Source of the DNA: Flavobacterium sp.
GTDB lineage: Bacteria; Bacteroidota; Bacteroidia; Flavobacteriales; Flavobacteriaceae
Assembly (NCBI RefSeq): GCF_027490375.1
Contig: NZ_JAIXYH010000033.1
Coordinates: 17,189-81,188, forward strand
Direction of reading: 5' to 3'
Length of the DNA: 64,000 nucleotides
The notes beneath the pieces were generated by a model. It was not told where the DNA came from and ran no database searches. It was given only the letters and a program-made list of their open reading frames with translations. Made by a program: the position numbers and the translations under genes. This document shows, in pieces, positions 18,940-28,067 of this stretch (positions within the stretch are counted from its first letter, which is position 1; every line of letters starts with the position of its first letter).

Positions 18940-20721
18940 TTAACCATTGTTGGACGAGAACTTCTTTATGCTCTCGGCAATAGTATAGGCATCGATACCT
19001 GCTAATTTGCGCAACTCTGGTATGCTGCCGTGTTCAATAAATACATCGGGAATTCCAATGATTTGTGTGCGCCCTTTGAAGTTCAATTCGCTCAAAAGTT
19101 CGAGTACTGCCGAACCAAAACCACCGGCAGCAACGCCGTCTTCCACGGTAATGATTACTTCAAATTGTGCGGCCACCGATTCAATCGCGTTGCGGTCGAG
19201 CGGTTTTACAAACGGAAAATGTACGTGTGCTATCGTTTCATTTTCGAGCTGCTGTAATGCTAATTCGACTTCGTGGAAAATGGTTCCGGTGGAAAATACT
19301 GCTATACGTTTTCCGTTGCGTATGCGTTTTGCTTTTCCGATTTCCATGCGTTCGAAAGCAACCGGTGCACGCCATTCGGGAATAAAGCCTCGTGCTCTGG
19401 GGTAGCGAATCGCGAACGGTTGTGATGTTTGAACTGCGGTGAACAGAAGTTGTTGTAAATCGATTTCATCTTTAGGTGCCGCGACAATTACGTTCGGAAC
19501 GGTTCGCAACATCGCTAGGTCAAAAATTCCATGATGTGTTGCGCCGTCTTCGCCCACCAAACCGGCGCGATCGATGCAGAAAACGACAGGTAAATTTTGA
19601 ATGGCTACATCGTGAATTAGCTGATCGTAAGCTCGTTGTAAAAATGTCGAGTAAATGCAACAAAGTACTTTAACGCCTTCGCAGGCAAATCCGGCAGCGA
19701 GCGTTACCGCGTGTTGTTCGGCGATTCCGACATCGATGACATTTTCGGGAAAGCGATCGATCACAGCTTTCAATCCGCTGCCCGAGGGCATTGCAGGAGT
19801 TATGGCAATTAAATCTTTATGTTGTTCGAGCAGTGCCAATACGGTAGTTCCAAAAACGTCTTGGAACTTTAACGGCAGGTGCGATTCGTCTTTTTCGTAT
19901 ACTTTTCCCGTCAAGTAATCGAATTTTCCTGGCGCGTGGTACAAAACTTGGTTCAGTTCGGCTGGTTTGAGTCCTTTTCCTTTGGTAGTTCGCACGTGCA
20001 GTAAACGAACGCCCGATTTATGCTTTTGTGCCCGGAGTTCCGAAACCAATTGCGGTAAATCGTGGCCGTCGATCGGGCCAAAATACGCGATGTTCAGGTT
20101 TTGAAACAGATTTTGTACGGTTTGATTGTTTTGATCGAGTGAGGTCAAATAGTGCTTTAGTGCACCGACACTCGGATCGATACCAATGCTGTTGTCGTTT
20201 AAAACGATTAGCAAATTAGCGTTGGTTTCTCCGGCGTGATTCAAGGCTTCAAAAGCCATACCGGCGACTATGGATGCATCGCCAATAACAGCGATGTGTT
20301 GGCGGTTGAACTTTTTTTGCTGTTGCGCGGCTAAAGCCATTCCGAGCGCGGCAGAAATGGCGGTAGATGAATGTCCGGTGCCAAACGCATCGAATTCGCT
20401 TTCCGAACGTTTCGGGAAACCAGATATGCCGCCGAGTTTACGGTTGGTGTGAAATTGCGCTAAACGACCGGTGAGCATTTTGTGTCCGTAGGCTTGGTGA
20501 CCCACATCCCAAATCAGTCGGTCGTTAGGCGTATCGAAAACATAGTGCAGTGCCACGGTAAGATCGACCACACCTAAGCTTGCGCCTAAATGACCTTCGT
20601 TTGCGGCTACGATTTTGATGATGCGATCGCGTAAATCCTGTGCTATTTCGGGCAAACGTTCCACAGCCAAAGCTCGTAAGTCGGCTAACGATGTCATCGA
20701 ATCTAAAAATCGTACATTCAT
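18940..20721 (-). CDS. dxs: 1-deoxy-D-xylulose-5-phosphate synthase
   Basis: Condenses pyruvate and glyceraldehyde 3-phosphate using thiamine diphosphate, the first step of the MEP isoprenoid pathway. The 593-residue protein shows WDVGHQAYGHKMLTGR (about 70-85), the ThDP motif GDASIVAGMAFEALNHAG ending in NDN (about 147-177), and the transketolase-type HGIFDLAML and PFAIRYPRARG regions. The ATG at 20721 is used; a second ATG at 20697 (MTSLADLRALAV) is possible because a -7 element ends only 4 bp before the first ATG. Confidence 0.94.
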   Translation of the reverse strand: MNVRFLDSMTSLADLRALAVERLPEIAQDLRDRIIKIVAANEGHLGASLGVVDLTVALHYVFDTPNDRLIWDVGHQAYGHKMLTGRLAQFHTNRKLGGISGFPKRSESEFDAFGTGHSSTAISAALGMALAAQQQKKFNRQHIAVIGDASIVAGMAFEALNHAGETNANLLIVLNDNSIGIDPSVGALKHYLTSLDQNNQTVQNLFQNLNIAYFGPIDGHDLPQLVSELRAQKHKSGVRLLHVRTTKGKGLKPAELNQVLYHAPGKFDYLTGKVYEKDESHLPLKFQDVFGTTVLALLEQHKDLIAITPAMPSGSGLKAVIDRFPENVIDVGIAEQHAVTLAAGFACEGVKVLCCIYSTFLQRAYDQLIHDVAIQNLPVVFCIDRAGLVGEDGATHHGIFDLAMLRTVPNVIVAAPKDEIDLQQLLFTAVQTSQPFAIRYPRARGFIPEWRAPVAFERMEIGKAKRIRNGKRIAVFSTGTIFHEVELALQQLENETIAHVHFPFVKPLDRNAIESVAAQFEVIITVEDGVAAGGFGSAVLELLSELNFKGRTQIIGIPDVFIEHGSIPELRKLAGIDAYTIAESIKKFSSNNG

Positions 20722-20725
20722 TGTT

Positions 20726-20733
20726 CAAAGGTA
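20726..20733 (-). promoter_or_regulatory. -7 element TACCTTTG of dxs
   Basis: Matches the Bacteroidota TAnnTTTG consensus and ends 4 bp before the ATG at 20721. Transcription would begin at or inside the start codon, giving a leaderless mRNA, or else translation begins at the downstream ATG at 20697. No convincing -33 TTG was seen. Confidence 0.45.
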
Positions 20734-21045
20734 AAAATATGCCTCTGAAAAAGTCGGCTTCTATCGTTTTATTGTCTAAAACAACATGGGTTCAACATAA
20801 AATCATTTTTAAGATTGTTTGAACGGATGCATTTAGCTGGCAAAGGAAAAACCTCCAGACACTATTTTCAAGCTAGCCGCTCAAACAAGAGTTTTCTTCC
20901 AGCTTTTTTTAGTTATCTCGACGTGGCAACGGAAATACGCCCTGCAATCAACTTTTTAAATGATTTCTAATTTCAATTTTGATATTGAACTCAGGATATA
21001 ATAGCATCATTGAAAAAGGCTGTTGAATTTTACAAATGCTTTAGG
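20734..21045. other. Intergenic region without recognised features
   Basis: About 310 bp between dxs and ogt. No reading frame, hairpin terminator or repeat module found elsewhere in the window was recognised here. Confidence 0.6.
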
Positions 21046-21516
21046 TTAAAACAACTCTGGTGGTAAAGCACCTTCTAACAATAACAATTGCCTTTTAGCT
21101 GTCATGCCTCCGGCGTAGCCCACTAATTGGCCGTTACTGCCAATAACGCGATGGCACGGAATTACAATTAGAAATGGGTTAGCTCCGTTTGCTGCTGCTA
21201 CCGCACGAATTGTTTTGGGGTTGCCGTAAGCGGCGGCTAACTGGTTGTACGATAGTGTTTTTCCGTATGGAATGTGCTTCAACAATTCCCAGATTTTTAC
21301 TTGGAATTCAGTTCCTTGCAAATCTAACGGAAGGTCGAATGTTTGTCGTTTTCCACCAAAGTATTCGTCTAATTGCACAAAAACAGAGGTCAGAAAAGGG
21401 TTCGGTTCGGAAACCAAATCGTTATCTGAAAAAGTTCGTATTTGTTGTAAGAGGCCGTTCGATTCCTGAACGTACAAATTTCCCCACGGAGCCTTATAAG
21501 TGGCGGCATGTTGCAT
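21046..21516 (-). CDS. ogt: Methylated-DNA--protein-cysteine S-methyltransferase
   Basis: Suicide repair enzyme that moves the alkyl group from O6-alkylguanine to its own cysteine. The 156-residue Ogt-type protein has the active site IPCHRVIG near 120-127, the DNA-binding helix region GTEFQVKIWELLKHIPYGKT (about 67-86), and ANPFLIVIPCHR. It lacks an Ada N-terminal domain. The ATG at 21516 is followed by the typical short N-terminal domain. It lies downstream of the heme genes on the same strand, 14 bp after the cytochrome c gene, so it may be the last gene of that transcript. Confidence 0.93.
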   Translation of the reverse strand: MQHAATYKAPWGNLYVQESNGLLQQIRTFSDNDLVSEPNPFLTSVFVQLDEYFGGKRQTFDLPLDLQGTEFQVKIWELLKHIPYGKTLSYNQLAAAYGNPKTIRAVAAANGANPFLIVIPCHRVIGSNGQLVGYAGGMTAKRQLLLLEGALPPELF

Positions 21517-21530
21517 TACCCGGCTTTAGT

Positions 21531-21914
21531 TTAAGGAGCGAAACTGTATATGTATGCTTCTAGGGCGGCGCGCTCTTCGTCGGTCATGGCTTTGGTGATT
21601 TCTAAATTCACCTTCATGATTTCGTACTTTTCCGGATCGATGATTGCGGGCGTTTCTCCGCGCAAAAAAGCCTGCATATCAGCTTTTTCTGTTTTGTAAA
21701 TCTGTGCCATTTCGCGAATGCTTGGCCCAATTACTTTTTGATCTTCTTTATGGCAAGCCGTGCAGTTTCCGCGACCTTCAAAAAGAACTTTTCCTTGTTC
21801 TACGATATTTACTTCGGGTTCGGTTCCGGCGGGGTAATTTGAATCGGTTTTAGAAGCCTTTTCATTACAGGAAACCAAAAATAAAAGTGCGCTAACTAAA
21901 AATAAATTTTTCAT
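21531..21914 (-). CDS. Class I cytochrome c, lipoprotein
   Basis: A 127-residue periplasmic electron carrier. MKNLFLVSALLFLVSC is a lipoprotein signal with the lipobox cysteine at 16. The heme-binding CTACH is at about 56-60 and the likely axial methionine is in YEIMKVNLE (near 100). The conserved C-terminal helix TDEERAALEAYIYSF matches monoheme cytochromes. Its ATG overlaps the hemB stop by 4 bp, so translation is probably coupled to hemB, placing a heme-consuming protein in the heme operon. Confidence 0.88.
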   Translation of the reverse strand: MKNLFLVSALLFLVSCNEKASKTDSNYPAGTEPEVNIVEQGKVLFEGRGNCTACHKEDQKVIGPSIREMAQIYKTEKADMQAFLRGETPAIIDPEKYEIMKVNLEITKAMTDEERAALEAYIYSFAP

Positions 21915-22903
21915 TTGTTGAGCAGTTTTGCAGCGTGTAGTGCGTGATAGGTGGAAATCAAATTAGCTCCGGCGCGCTTAATGCAATACAGTTGTTCGAG
22001 CATTACGGCATCGTGATCCACCCAGCCTTTTTCGGCAGCCGCTTTTAACATGGCGTATTCGCCGGAAACCTGATAAACCGACACCGGAATTAGTACGGCA
22101 TTTCGAACTTCACGTACAATATCCAGATACGCCATTCCGGGTTTAACCATCACCATATCGGCGCCTTCTTCCACATCGCTGAGCACTTCTCTAATGGCTT
22201 CGAGTCTGTTGGCGTAATCCATTTGATAGGTTTTTTTATCTCGTGGAGCTTCTTCTGTACTCACGGGTGCTGAATCTAAGGCATCGCGAAACGGTCCGTA
22301 AAAAGAACTGGCGTATTTAGCGCTATAACTCATAATTCCTACGTCGTGGTAACCACTTTGGTCGAGCGCTTGTCGGAGTCGGAGTACGCGTCCGTCCATC
22401 ATATCACTTGGCGCCACGAAATCGGCACCGGCTTTTGCGTGGCTAACTGCCATTAAGCATAGAGCATCGTTGGTGGCATCGTTATCGATTTTTCCTTTGG
22501 TGATGATTCCGTCGTGTCCGTATGAAGAGTACGGATCTAGTGCTACATCGGGCATAACCACCATTTCCGGAACCGCGTCTTTAATGCGTTTGATGGCTTC
22601 TTGCATGAGTCCGTTGTCGTTCCAAGCTTCTTTTCCGGTATTGTCTTTAAGATGGTCGGAAACTTTTACATAAATATTTACGGCTCGAATGCCTAGGTCG
22701 TATGCCTTCTTAACTTCATCTAAAGTATAGTCTAATGAGTGTCGAAAAATTCCAGGCATTGAAGGAATGGGCGATTTCACGTCTTTTCCTTCGGCAATAA
22801 ACATCGGCAACATAAAATCAGTTGGCGATAAGCTGGTTTCGCGAACAATGCTTCTAAGTGATTCGTTGGTTCGTAATCTTCTACCTCTGTGTAATGGGTA
22901 CAT
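21911..22903 (-). CDS. hemB: Porphobilinogen synthase (delta-aminolevulinate dehydratase)
   Basis: Joins two 5-aminolevulinate molecules into porphobilinogen. At 330 residues it has normal length. The Schiff-base lysines are in YSAKYASSFYGPFR (about 200-213) and MVKPGMAYLD (about 252-261). The metal-site segment reads DVALDPYSSYGHDG (about 119-132), with aspartates in place of the zinc cysteines, so this is the magnesium-type enzyme. Last biosynthetic gene of the minus-strand heme arm; the four-helix bundle gene and its arrays separate it from hemF. Confidence 0.96.
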   Translation of the reverse strand: MYPLHRGRRLRTNESLRSIVRETSLSPTDFMLPMFIAEGKDVKSPIPSMPGIFRHSLDYTLDEVKKAYDLGIRAVNIYVKVSDHLKDNTGKEAWNDNGLMQEAIKRIKDAVPEMVVMPDVALDPYSSYGHDGIITKGKIDNDATNDALCLMAVSHAKAGADFVAPSDMMDGRVLRLRQALDQSGYHDVGIMSYSAKYASSFYGPFRDALDSAPVSTEEAPRDKKTYQMDYANRLEAIREVLSDVEEGADMVMVKPGMAYLDIVREVRNAVLIPVSVYQVSGEYAMLKAAAEKGWVDHDAVMLEQLYCIKRAGANLISTYHALHAAKLLNK

Positions 22904-22914
22904 ATTTTTAGTTT

Positions 22915-23088
22915 TTATTTTTAGCTTTCAGCATATAGCTTTTAGCATACAGCATACAGCATACAGCTTTTAGCATACAGCATACAGCTTTTAGCATACA
23001 GCATATAGCTTTTAGCTTACAGCATACAGCTTTTAGCTAGCTTCTTACAGCTAACTGCTTACAGCTAACCGCTAACCTCTTACAGCTA
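22915..23088. repeat. Heptamer-periodic array downstream of four-helix bundle gene
   Basis: About 24 imperfect 7-bp units, mostly of type CATACAG, CATATAG, CTTTTAG, CTTACAG, CTAACTG and CTAACCG. The array begins about 12 bp upstream of hemB and runs to the four-helix bundle stop codon, which is itself part of a CTAACTATTAA-like unit (stop at 23086-23088). It is not a CRISPR, since there are no unique spacers. The partner array is at 23483-23664. Confidence 0.85.
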
Positions 23089-23439
23089 ACTATTAATTTT
23101 TCTAATCAAAGAGCTGAGCATTTTTTTAATTTCTTCAATTTTTTCCGACAAGTGTTGGCTTTCGGTGGTGTCTATAAATTTTAATTCCGCAGATAGCATA
23201 ATTTGGTATTCCAACTCATTTGCAGAACCAAACGCAATATACAGAAATCTACAAAAATCCTTATCCGTGCGTCTTCCGCAACCTTCAACGATATTCGTTG
23301 GAATCGAAGTTGCAGATCGTTTCATTTGACTTGTTAGTGCGTAGAGTTCTTCTTTAGGAAATTTTGCACAAACCGCATAAACAGACTTTACAAGTTCGTG
23401 GGATTTTTCCCATACTTGGAGTGTTTTATAATCTCGCAT
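23086..23439 (-). CDS. Four-helix bundle protein (23S rRNA IVP/S23 family)
   Basis: A 117-residue helical protein. Family hallmarks are LQVWEKSHELVKSVY near 7-21, FPKEELYALTSQMKRSATSIPTNIVEG in the middle (residues about 27-53), and FCRFLYIAFGSANELEYQI near 61-79. Related proteins are encoded in 23S rRNA intervening sequences, and the fold resembles Avd of diversity-generating retroelements; their molecular role is not established. Here the gene sits between hemF and hemB, bounded on both sides by heptamer arrays. It looks like a discrete insertion in the heme operon. No RNA-cleavage or nuclease motif is visible. Confidence 0.9.
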   Translation of the reverse strand: MRDYKTLQVWEKSHELVKSVYAVCAKFPKEELYALTSQMKRSATSIPTNIVEGCGRRTDKDFCRFLYIAFGSANELEYQIMLSAELKFIDTTESQHLSEKIEEIKKMLSSLIRKINS

Positions 23440-23482
23440 GATTTTGGCTTATATATACATTTTTTAATTCCTATCAAATTAC

Positions 23483-23664
23483 TAACAGCAAACTACAAAC
23501 CGCTAACTACTAATCGCTTATCGCTAACTGCTGACAGCTAAACACTAACTGCTAACCGCTGAAAGCTAACCACTAACTACTAATCGCTTCAAGCTAACTA
23601 CTAAATTCTTACCGCTAACTGCTAAAAGCTTACCGCTAACCGCTAACTGCTTACAGCTAACCAC
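23483..23664. repeat. Heptamer-periodic array upstream of four-helix bundle gene
   Basis: About 26 imperfect 7-bp units such as GCTAACC, GCTAACT, ACTAATC and GCTTACA. The array ends at 23664, exactly next to the hemF stop codon (TGA on the minus strand, 23665-23667). Same general unit as the array at 22915-23088 but dominated by GCTAAC rather than CATACAG. Between it and the gene start (23440-23482) is a short AT-rich stretch that may hold the promoter. Confidence 0.85.
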
Positions 23665-24567
23665 TCACACCCAATCAACTGGAGTTTGTAAAACCGAAAG
23701 CAAACGTTCTTCTTCGCTGCCCGGCTCGGGATGATGATCGTAAACCCATTGTACATGCGGCGGCAAGCTCATTAAAATGCTTTCGATACGGCCGTTGGTT
23801 TTTAAGCCAAAAAGCGTTCCCTTGTCGTGAACGAGATTAAATTCTACATAACGACCACGTCTGATTTCCTGCCAAGTACGTTGTTCCGCGTTAAAAGGCA
23901 TATTCTTTCGTCTTTCAATAATCGGAACATAAGCTTCTAAAAACGAGTTTCCGACTGCGGTAACAAAATTGTACCAATTGGCAAGCGACATCGATTCGGT
24001 TGGTTTGCAATAGTCAAAAAACAATCCGCCAACGCCACGCGCTTCGTCTCGGTGTGTGTTTCGGAAATACGAGTCGCATTGCTTTTTGTATTTGGGATAA
24101 AATTCGGCATCGAATTGATCGCACACGTTTTTACAAACTTGGTGAAAGTGTATCGCATCTTCGTCGAATAGGTAATACGGCGTTAAATCTTGTCCGCCGC
24201 CAAACCAAGAATCAACTACCTTGTTTTCTTTGTCGTACATTTCAAAATAACGCCAGTTTGCGTGAACAGTTGGAGCCATCGGATTTTTAGGATGTAACAC
24301 CAAACTGAGTCCGCAAGCGAAAAAATTCACATCACCAACTTTAAAATACTGCTGCATGGCAACGGGTAGTTCGCCGTGTACAGCCGAAATATTTACGCCA
24401 CCTTTTTCGAAGACCGCTCCGTTTTCGATGATGCGCGAACGTCCGCCTCCACCTTCCGGACGCGACCAAATGTCTTCGCGAAAGCGCGCCAAACCATCGA
24501 CTTCCTCTAATTTAGACGTAATTTGATCTTGTAATTTTAGAATGTATTGGTAAAATTGGTCTTTCAT
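23665..24567 (-). CDS. hemF: Oxygen-dependent coproporphyrinogen III oxidase
   Basis: Uses O2 to convert coproporphyrinogen III into protoporphyrinogen IX. The 300-residue protein contains the signature region GPTVHANWRYF-like segment (APTVHANWRYFEMYD near 97-111), WFGGGQDLTPYYLFDEDAIHFH (about 121-142) and the C-terminal RGRYVEFNLVHDKGTLFGLKT. The start ATG at 24567 touches the stop codon of the upstream Bro-N gene with no gap. Use of HemF rather than HemN indicates an aerobic route. Confidence 0.96.
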   Translation of the reverse strand: MKDQFYQYILKLQDQITSKLEEVDGLARFREDIWSRPEGGGGRSRIIENGAVFEKGGVNISAVHGELPVAMQQYFKVGDVNFFACGLSLVLHPKNPMAPTVHANWRYFEMYDKENKVVDSWFGGGQDLTPYYLFDEDAIHFHQVCKNVCDQFDAEFYPKYKKQCDSYFRNTHRDEARGVGGLFFDYCKPTESMSLANWYNFVTAVGNSFLEAYVPIIERRKNMPFNAEQRTWQEIRRGRYVEFNLVHDKGTLFGLKTNGRIESILMSLPPHVQWVYDHHPEPGSEEERLLSVLQTPVDWV

Positions 24568-25401
24568 TTATTCCAATGATTTCTTTTTGTTTAATGCAGC
24601 TGTTGCGTTCTGTGCAGTAACGATTTTCTTTCCTGTTTTCGATTCAATCTCTTTTCTTGTATTTCCAGCAATAGTTCCGCCTTGATTTGCGATTTTTTTG
24701 TTTTCTACAAACGTTTTAGGCTTCTTCTCCTTACTTATTTCTGTTGTTGTAGCTTCAGCAAGCATATTTAACACGAGTTCTAGGTTACTCATGTTGTCGC
24801 GAAGATTTTGATTTTTTAAACCTTTCAAGTTTTTATAATCTCGAACCGATAGCCCGCTCCAAGCTTTTGTAATCTCGTCCGTTAAAATAGCATATTCTTG
24901 TCCCTTTTTTACACCGCGTTCATCCCATTCGTCAGTCAGCTCTTTTCTTACTTCTATGCTCTTAAGACGCTGATTAATCCATTCTTTTGAGTAACCCTTT
25001 TTGAGATAGGTTTCCATTAATCTATCAAAACCTAGTTCCGGATCTTCAATTTCATCAACACGTTCTTTTCCTACCTGAGCTAACCATAGTTTGAAAGGTT
25101 CTGCTTTTTTCGACGGTACCGATTGTATTAATCGAAACAACTGTTCGGTATCGGCTACATCTGTTTTGTAAAACTTCCCGTCTGCAGAAACCATTTTCAG
25201 TTGACTACAATTTGTAGCCAACTCACTTCCCTCCTTTTTCAAGCGGAGTTTTAGTACACTCCAGTACTTTCTCGCATTGGCAGTTTCGGTAAGAACTTCT
25301 ATAACATCAACAATTGAGAAATACCATTTTTCATCTTCTTCATTCCACAGCGAACGAATTTGCTTTTGTTCAAATAGTTTTATAGCGGTTTCTCTGGTCA
25401 T
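24568..25401 (-). CDS. Bro-N (phage antirepressor-like) protein
   Basis: A 277-residue protein whose N-terminal about 100 residues form a BRO-N domain (KLFEQKQIRSLWNEEDEKWYFSIVDVIEVLT, RKYWSVLKLRLKKEGSELA), the DNA-binding module of phage antirepressors and baculovirus BRO proteins. The rest (FKLWLAQVGKERVDEIEDPEL, GYSKEWINQRLKSIEVRKELTDEW, ILTDEITKAWSG) is highly conserved in a widespread chromosomal family of unknown function that resembles DinD. A basic, Ala/Lys-rich tail follows. It lies between hemE (25 bp) and hemF (0 bp) and is co-directional, so it is probably co-transcribed with heme genes. No phage genes accompany it. Confidence 0.82.
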   Translation of the reverse strand: MTRETAIKLFEQKQIRSLWNEEDEKWYFSIVDVIEVLTETANARKYWSVLKLRLKKEGSELATNCSQLKMVSADGKFYKTDVADTEQLFRLIQSVPSKKAEPFKLWLAQVGKERVDEIEDPELGFDRLMETYLKKGYSKEWINQRLKSIEVRKELTDEWDERGVKKGQEYAILTDEITKAWSGLSVRDYKNLKGLKNQNLRDNMSNLELVLNMLAEATTTEISKEKKPKTFVENKKIANQGGTIAGNTRKEIESKTGKKIVTAQNATAALNKKKSLE

Positions 25402-25426
25402 GATTGCGATGATTAACTACAATTGC

Positions 25427-26452
25427 TTAATTACCGTATTCCTTCACAGCTTCTATAAAAGCACCAGCGTGTTCAATCGGAATGTTTGGTAAAATACCGT
25501 GTCCTAGATTTACGATGTATTTATCTTTTCCAAACTCGTCGATCATCTGCTTCACCATAGCTTTTATCGTTGGAATTGGAGACAGCAATCGCGATGGATC
25601 GAAGTTTCCTTGCAAAGTGATATTTCCGCCAGACAAATAACGTGCGTTTCTCGGCGAGCATGTCCAATCAACACCCAAAGCCGAAGCTTTACTGCGTCCC
25701 ATTTCCTGCAAAGCAAACCAACAGCCTTTACCAAAAACGATTACTTTCGTAAGCGGAGCAAGCGCTTCAACGATTTGGTTGATGTATTGCCAAGAAAATT
25801 CCTGATAATCGGTTGGCGATAACATCCCGCCCCACGAATCGAAAATTTGTACCGCATTTACGCCGGCGGCAACTTTTGCCTTCAGATAATCAATGGTTGT
25901 ATCTGTAATTTTTTGTAATAATTCGTGCGCGGCGGCAGGGTTAGTAAAGCAAAATCCTTTCGCCTGATCAAAACTTTTCGATCCGCGACCTTCAACAGCA
26001 TAGCAAAAGATGGTCCACGGCGAACCCGCAAAACCAATCAGCGGAATTTCGTCCTGAAGCAGTACTTTCGTTTGTTTGATTCCTTCCAAAACATAACCCA
26101 AACTTTCGGTTGCATCGGGAACAAATACACGATCAACGTCGGCTTGTGTTCGAATTGGATTTGGTAAAAACGGACCCACGCTTTCTTTCATCAATACTTC
26201 GATACCCATCGCTTGCGGAACCACAAGAATGTCGGAGAACAAAATAGCCGCATCAGGCGCAAATCGGCGAATAGGTTGAACGGTGATTTCTGCAGCTAAT
26301 TCTGGGGTTTGACAGCGTGTGAAGAAATCGTATTTGTCGCGCAAAGCCATAAATTCTGGCAGATATCTTCCCGCTTGACGCATCATCCAAACCGGCGGAC
26401 GATTTACCGTTTCACCGTTAAGTGCTCGTAGAAATAAGTCGTTTTTAATCAT
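25427..26452 (-). CDS. hemE: Uroporphyrinogen decarboxylase
   Basis: Removes four carboxyl groups from uroporphyrinogen III to give coproporphyrinogen III. At 341 residues it has normal length. [12 protein letters not shown] (about 23-34) is the conserved N-terminal signature with the substrate-binding arginine region, followed by [18 protein letters not shown] and [31 protein letters not shown] is near the C-terminus. The ATG at 26452 overlaps the hemD stop by 8 bp, so translation is likely coupled. Confidence 0.97.
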   Translation of the reverse strand: MIKNDLFLRALNGETVNRPPVWMMRQAGRYLPEFMALRDKYDFFTRCQTPELAAEITVQPIRRFAPDAAILFSDILVVPQAMGIEVLMKESVGPFLPNPIRTQADVDRVFVPDATESLGYVLEGIKQTKVLLQDEIPLIGFAGSPWTIFCYAVEGRGSKSFDQAKGFCFTNPAAAHELLQKITDTTIDYLKAKVAAGVNAVQIFDSWGGMLSPTDYQEFSWQYINQIVEALAPLTKVIVFGKGCWFALQEMGRSKASALGVDWTCSPRNARYLSGGNITLQGNFDPSRLLSPIPTIKAMVKQMIDEFGKDKYIVNLGHGILPNIPIEHAGAFIEAVKEYGN

Positions 26453-27137
26453 GAATCTGGTTTTTTGCCGCTCTTGACGGCGCTAGTTTAAAATATTTTA
26501 AAAGCGCATAAATCGTGTTCTCGATTGTTGGCGCCTTAGCAAGTACAATTTTATCGGTTCGGTTTTCCAAAGCAGTTGCGGTGGTTTCGCCAATGCAAAC
26601 GCACACTTCCGTGGAAATGGGATTGTATTGCAAAAACGATTTTACCGCACTCGGACTAAAAAACAATAAGGCATCGAAACTGCGGTTTACCTTTAATGGA
26701 AATTCGGTGGTTTCGTATAATTCGTAAAAATTAGAATTTTCGGTTTGTGTTGCCAGAAATTCGGGAATTGTATCCAATCGTTGTTTGCCGCAAAAAAAAG
26801 TGAACGATTGAAACGATAATAACTTCAACGATTCGACTAGAGCTGTTGCAGAATGTGAAACGTTTGCAACATTAAAACCTAAATGGTTGAGTTTTTCCGC
26901 GGTTTTTTCGCCTACGCAGAAAAAAACTTTTCCGTTTAATTTGTCGACTAAATTCTGAGAAATCAAAGCTTGAACCGCATGCTGACTCGTAAAAATAACC
27001 GCCGGATTTACCGTATTGACAGCTGTTTGTAGATAGGTTATTTGGATAAGATCGGCTTCTACCAACGTAATATTGCAAGCCAGCAAAGTGCTCTTTTGCG
27101 CAGCCGACAGTTTTTTGGTAGAAAACACACTTATCAT
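26445..27137 (-). CDS. hemD: Uroporphyrinogen-III synthase
   Basis: Closes and inverts ring D of hydroxymethylbilane to give uroporphyrinogen III. The family is poorly conserved; the 230-residue length, the two alternating Rossmann-like halves ([12 protein letters not shown] near 48-59; [18 protein letters not shown] near 148-165; [13 protein letters not shown] near 171-183) and the position between hemC and hemE support the call. Last residues overlap hemE by 8 bp. Confidence 0.9.
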   Translation of the reverse strand: MISVFSTKKLSAAQKSTLLACNITLVEADLIQITYLQTAVNTVNPAVIFTSQHAVQALISQNLVDKLNGKVFFCVGEKTAEKLNHLGFNVANVSHSATALVESLKLLSFQSFTFFCGKQRLDTIPEFLATQTENSNFYELYETTEFPLKVNRSFDALLFFSPSAVKSFLQYNPISTEVCVCIGETTATALENRTDKIVLAKAPTIENTIYALLKYFKLAPSRAAKNQIHD

Positions 27138-27141
27138 CGAA

Positions 27142-28056
27142 TTACGATTTAGAAAGTTGTTGTTTAATGCGTTGCATCAGTTCTTTAGCGCCCAACTGCA
27201 AAAGTTCTTCTGCGAAAAGCGAACCTACATGATTGCTTTCGTCTCGAGAAATGGTCTTCCGAATTTCCACTTTTTCTTTTCCGTCGAGAGAAACTAAATT
27301 TCCGTGAAAAACAACCGTATTTTCTTGAATTTCTGCGTAAGCGCCGATAGGAGCCGTACAACCTCCTTCGAGTGTTCTTAAAAAATCGCGTTCTATTTTA
27401 GTGGCCAAAGCGGTGTTTTCGTCGTTTAGATGTTGGAGTGCTTCGCGCGAAAAATCATCGTCGGCACGGCCACAAACTACCATTGCCCCTTGTGCAGGAG
27501 CGGGTAACATCCAATCAAGGATTTCGTATTTTTCGGGAAGTACATTGATGCGATCGAGTCCGGCGAGGGCAAAAATGGCGCCTTTCCAATCGGAATTCTC
27601 TAATTTTTGCAGTCTAGAAACTACATTTCCGCGCAGGTCGGTTGTGCTGTCGTTCGGAAACTTATGCAACCACTGTGCGCGTCGGCGCAAGCTTCCTGTA
27701 GCAATAGTATTTGATTTTGCATTCGGGTTTCCCACAAAAATATCGTGTACTTGTGCGCGCTTTAGAACGGCAAATGTGCTTATACCTTGCGGCAGCGCAG
27801 TTGGCACATCTTTCATGGAATGTACGGCAATATCCACGGTGTTTTGCAGTAAGGCAACATCTAGTGTTTTCGTAAAAATTCCGGTAATTCCGAGTTCGTA
27901 CAGCGGTTTGTCGAGCTTTAGGTCGCCATCCGATTTTACGGCAACAATTTCGGTGTTGTACCCGAGTTTGTGCAGTTTTTCTTGTACGGTTTGTGCTTGC
28001 CACATCGCTAATTTACTGTCGCGAGTGCCTATTCTGATGGTTTTTGATTCGGGCAA
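27142..28056 (-). CDS. hemC: Hydroxymethylbilane synthase (porphobilinogen deaminase)
   Basis: Polymerises four porphobilinogens into hydroxymethylbilane. The 304-residue protein has IRIGTRDSKLAMWQAQ at the start, the VHSMKDVPTALPQG signature (about 78-91), ATGSLRRRAQW (about 118-128), and the dipyrromethane cofactor cysteine in LEGGCTAPIGAYA (about 233-245). The first usable start is a TTG at 28056, 11 bp after the hemA stop; no in-frame ATG occurs until TRDSKLAMW. Confidence 0.96.
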   Translation of the reverse strand: MPESKTIRIGTRDSKLAMWQAQTVQEKLHKLGYNTEIVAVKSDGDLKLDKPLYELGITGIFTKTLDVALLQNTVDIAVHSMKDVPTALPQGISTFAVLKRAQVHDIFVGNPNAKSNTIATGSLRRRAQWLHKFPNDSTTDLRGNVVSRLQKLENSDWKGAIFALAGLDRINVLPEKYEILDWMLPAPAQGAMVVCGRADDDFSREALQHLNDENTALATKIERDFLRTLEGGCTAPIGAYAEIQENTVVFHGNLVSLDGKEKVEIRKTISRDESNHVGSLFAEELLQLGAKELMQRIKQQLSKS

Positions 28057-28067
28057 TTTTCTAAATT

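Noticed and set aside
22915..23664. CRISPR or VNTR coding repeat
   Set aside because: Units are 7 bp, imperfect, and contain stops in all frames; no spacers.
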